The notes under the pieces: model-generated
The model's database searches: none
Told to the model about the DNA's origin: nothing
What the model saw: only the letters and a program-made list of their open reading frames with translations
In this document: piece after piece, positions 6,130-6,920 of the stretch
Numbering within the stretch: position 1 is the stretch's first letter
How the letters are laid out: every line of letters begins with the position of its first letter
NCBI GenBank assembly: GCA_002347125.1
Contig: DDXG01000311.1
Location: 1,306-8,225 of the forward strand
DNA length: 6,920 bases
Direction: 5' to 3'
DNA from: Phycisphaerales bacterium UBA2266
Lineage (GTDB): Bacteria > Planctomycetota > Phycisphaerae > Sedimentisphaerales > Anaerobacaceae
Program-made: the position numbers and the translations under genes

Positions 6130-6135
6130 ACAGTT

Positions 6136-6920
6136 ATGAGACGGCGGACAGTTGCGTTGGCGGCGGCGTTGGTGGTTTGTGTGGGGACGGCCTGGGGGTT
6201 TGAGGGGCCTTTGCGGGTGTGTGAGAAGAACCCGCGGTACTTCGCGGATGGGCGGGGCGAGGCGGTCTACCTGACAGGGTCGCACACGTGGGCGAATCTG
6301 GTGGATATCGGGCCGAGCGACCCGCCGCCGGCGTTCGATTTCGAGAAGTGCCTGGCGTGGATGGAGGGGTATGGGCACAACTTCATCCGGCTCTGGACGT
6401 GGGAGCCGGTAAGCTGGAACACCACGGCCAACAACGAGAACAAGGTGCATACGGCGGCGCCTCAGCCGTGGAAGCGGACGGGGCCGGGCAATGCCCTGGA
6501 CGGCAAGCCGAAGTTCGACCTGACGAAGTACGAGGACGAGTATTTCGGGCGGCTGCGCAGGCGCGTGGAGGCGGCGGGCGAGCGGGGCATCTATGTGTCC
6601 ATCATGCTGTTCGAGGGTTGGGCGATGCAGTTCTCCAAGGGGGCGTGGGAGGGCCATCCGTTCAATAAGGCCAATAACATCAACGGCATTCATGGCGATG
6701 TGGATGGCGATGGCATGGGGCTGGAGGTCCATGAGCTGGTGAACAAGGATGTGACGGCCGTGCAGGAGGCTTATGTTCGCAAGGTGATCGACACGGTTAA
6801 TGACCTGGACAACGTGCTGTATGAGATCTCGAATGAGAACCATCCGCCGTCGACGCCGTGGCAGTACCATATCATCCGGTTCATCAAGGAGTACGAGAAG
6901 GGCAAGGCCAAGCAGCATCC
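6136..6920 (+). CDS. Secreted clan GH-A-like glycoside hydrolase (DUF4038/DUF6298-like), 3' truncated
   Basis: The window holds the first 261 codons, and the gene runs off the right edge. Residues 1-21 form a signal peptide (MRRR, then a hydrophobic stretch, likely cleaved after AWG), so the enzyme is exported. NPRYFADGRGEAVYLTGSHTW at about 32-52 is the opening strand of DUF4038-type (beta/alpha)8 enzymes. NFIRLWTWE at 82-90 and GIYVSIMLFEGW near 151-162 are further barrel strands. NVLYEISNENH at 226-236 carries the Asn-Glu pair (Asn233-Glu234) expected to hold the acid/base glutamate of clan GH-A glycosidases. The nucleophile should lie beyond the edge. A DVDGDGMGLE loop at 188-197 looks like a calcium-binding loop and seems typical of this subfamily. 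Its role is probably hydrolysis of a polysaccharide or glycoside outside the cytoplasm; the substrate cannot be read from the sequence. It is divergent from the ferritin-like gene. Confidence 0.85.
   Translation, partial: MRRRTVALAAALVVCVGTAWGFEGPLRVCEKNPRYFADGRGEAVYLTGSHTWANLVDIGPSDPPPAFDFEKCLAWMEGYGHNFIRLWTWEPVSWNTTANNENKVHTAAPQPWKRTGPGNALDGKPKFDLTKYEDEYFGRLRRRVEAAGERGIYVSIMLFEGWAMQFSKGAWEGHPFNKANNINGIHGDVDGDGMGLEVHELVNKDVTAVQEAYVRKVIDTVNDLDNVLYEISNENHPPSTPWQYHIIRFIKEYEKGKAKQH

Noticed and set aside
6007..6918. N-terminal extension of the ferritin-like protein to 454 residues
   Set aside because: The extension is antisense to the glycosidase gene, is Arg/Pro/His-rich without domains, and a good ATG with an upstream GGAG exists at 6006.

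Overview
The window has about 60-65% G+C and holds five genes, one of them cut by the right edge, plus a structured non-coding block. The mix of exported carbohydrate-active proteins (an AGE-family epimerase and a clan GH-A-like glycosidase) and a cluster of short GGGC..GCCC palindromes suggests a Planctomycetota-type environmental bacterium or MAG (Phycisphaerae-like). This rests on family knowledge and style; no marker gene is present.

Layout. Bases 1-124 are the upstream edge and contain no gene that can be assigned. A 700-aa DUF262-DUF1524-DUF5655 protein of the GmrSD type (125-2227, +) is a predicted nucleotide-gated, HNH-like restriction or antiphage effector. Between it and the convergent epimerase gene lies a 614-bp region without a credible gene (2228-2841). 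It begins with a short sequence closely resembling the DUF1524 EHVxPQ motif. Next come AT-richer TCGTATTTCGT-like repeats, then a cluster of nine hairpins, most at 24-nt pitch. Their stems vary in base identity but keep pairing. Two further units look split by short inserts. Next come the exported epimerase gene (2842-4134, -), a four-helix membrane protein of unknown function (4312-5493, -), and a 150-aa ferritin-like diiron protein (5554-6006, -). Divergent from the last is the start of a secreted glycoside hydrolase (6136 to the edge, +).

How the parts may relate. The epimerase and the hydrolase fit extracytoplasmic glycan breakdown, but they are not in one operon. The ferritin-like gene and the membrane-protein gene are co-directional, 60 bp apart, and may be co-transcribed. 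The nuclease gene has no recognisable partner in the window and looks like a solitary defence gene beside a repeat-rich, recombination-prone spacer.

The strongest candidate for something undescribed is the hairpin array at 2503-2839. Paired changes occur at several stem positions, the purine-G-A loop is constant, and the spacing is regular. This points to selection or copying at the level of DNA or RNA structure, not protein. Its function is unknown.
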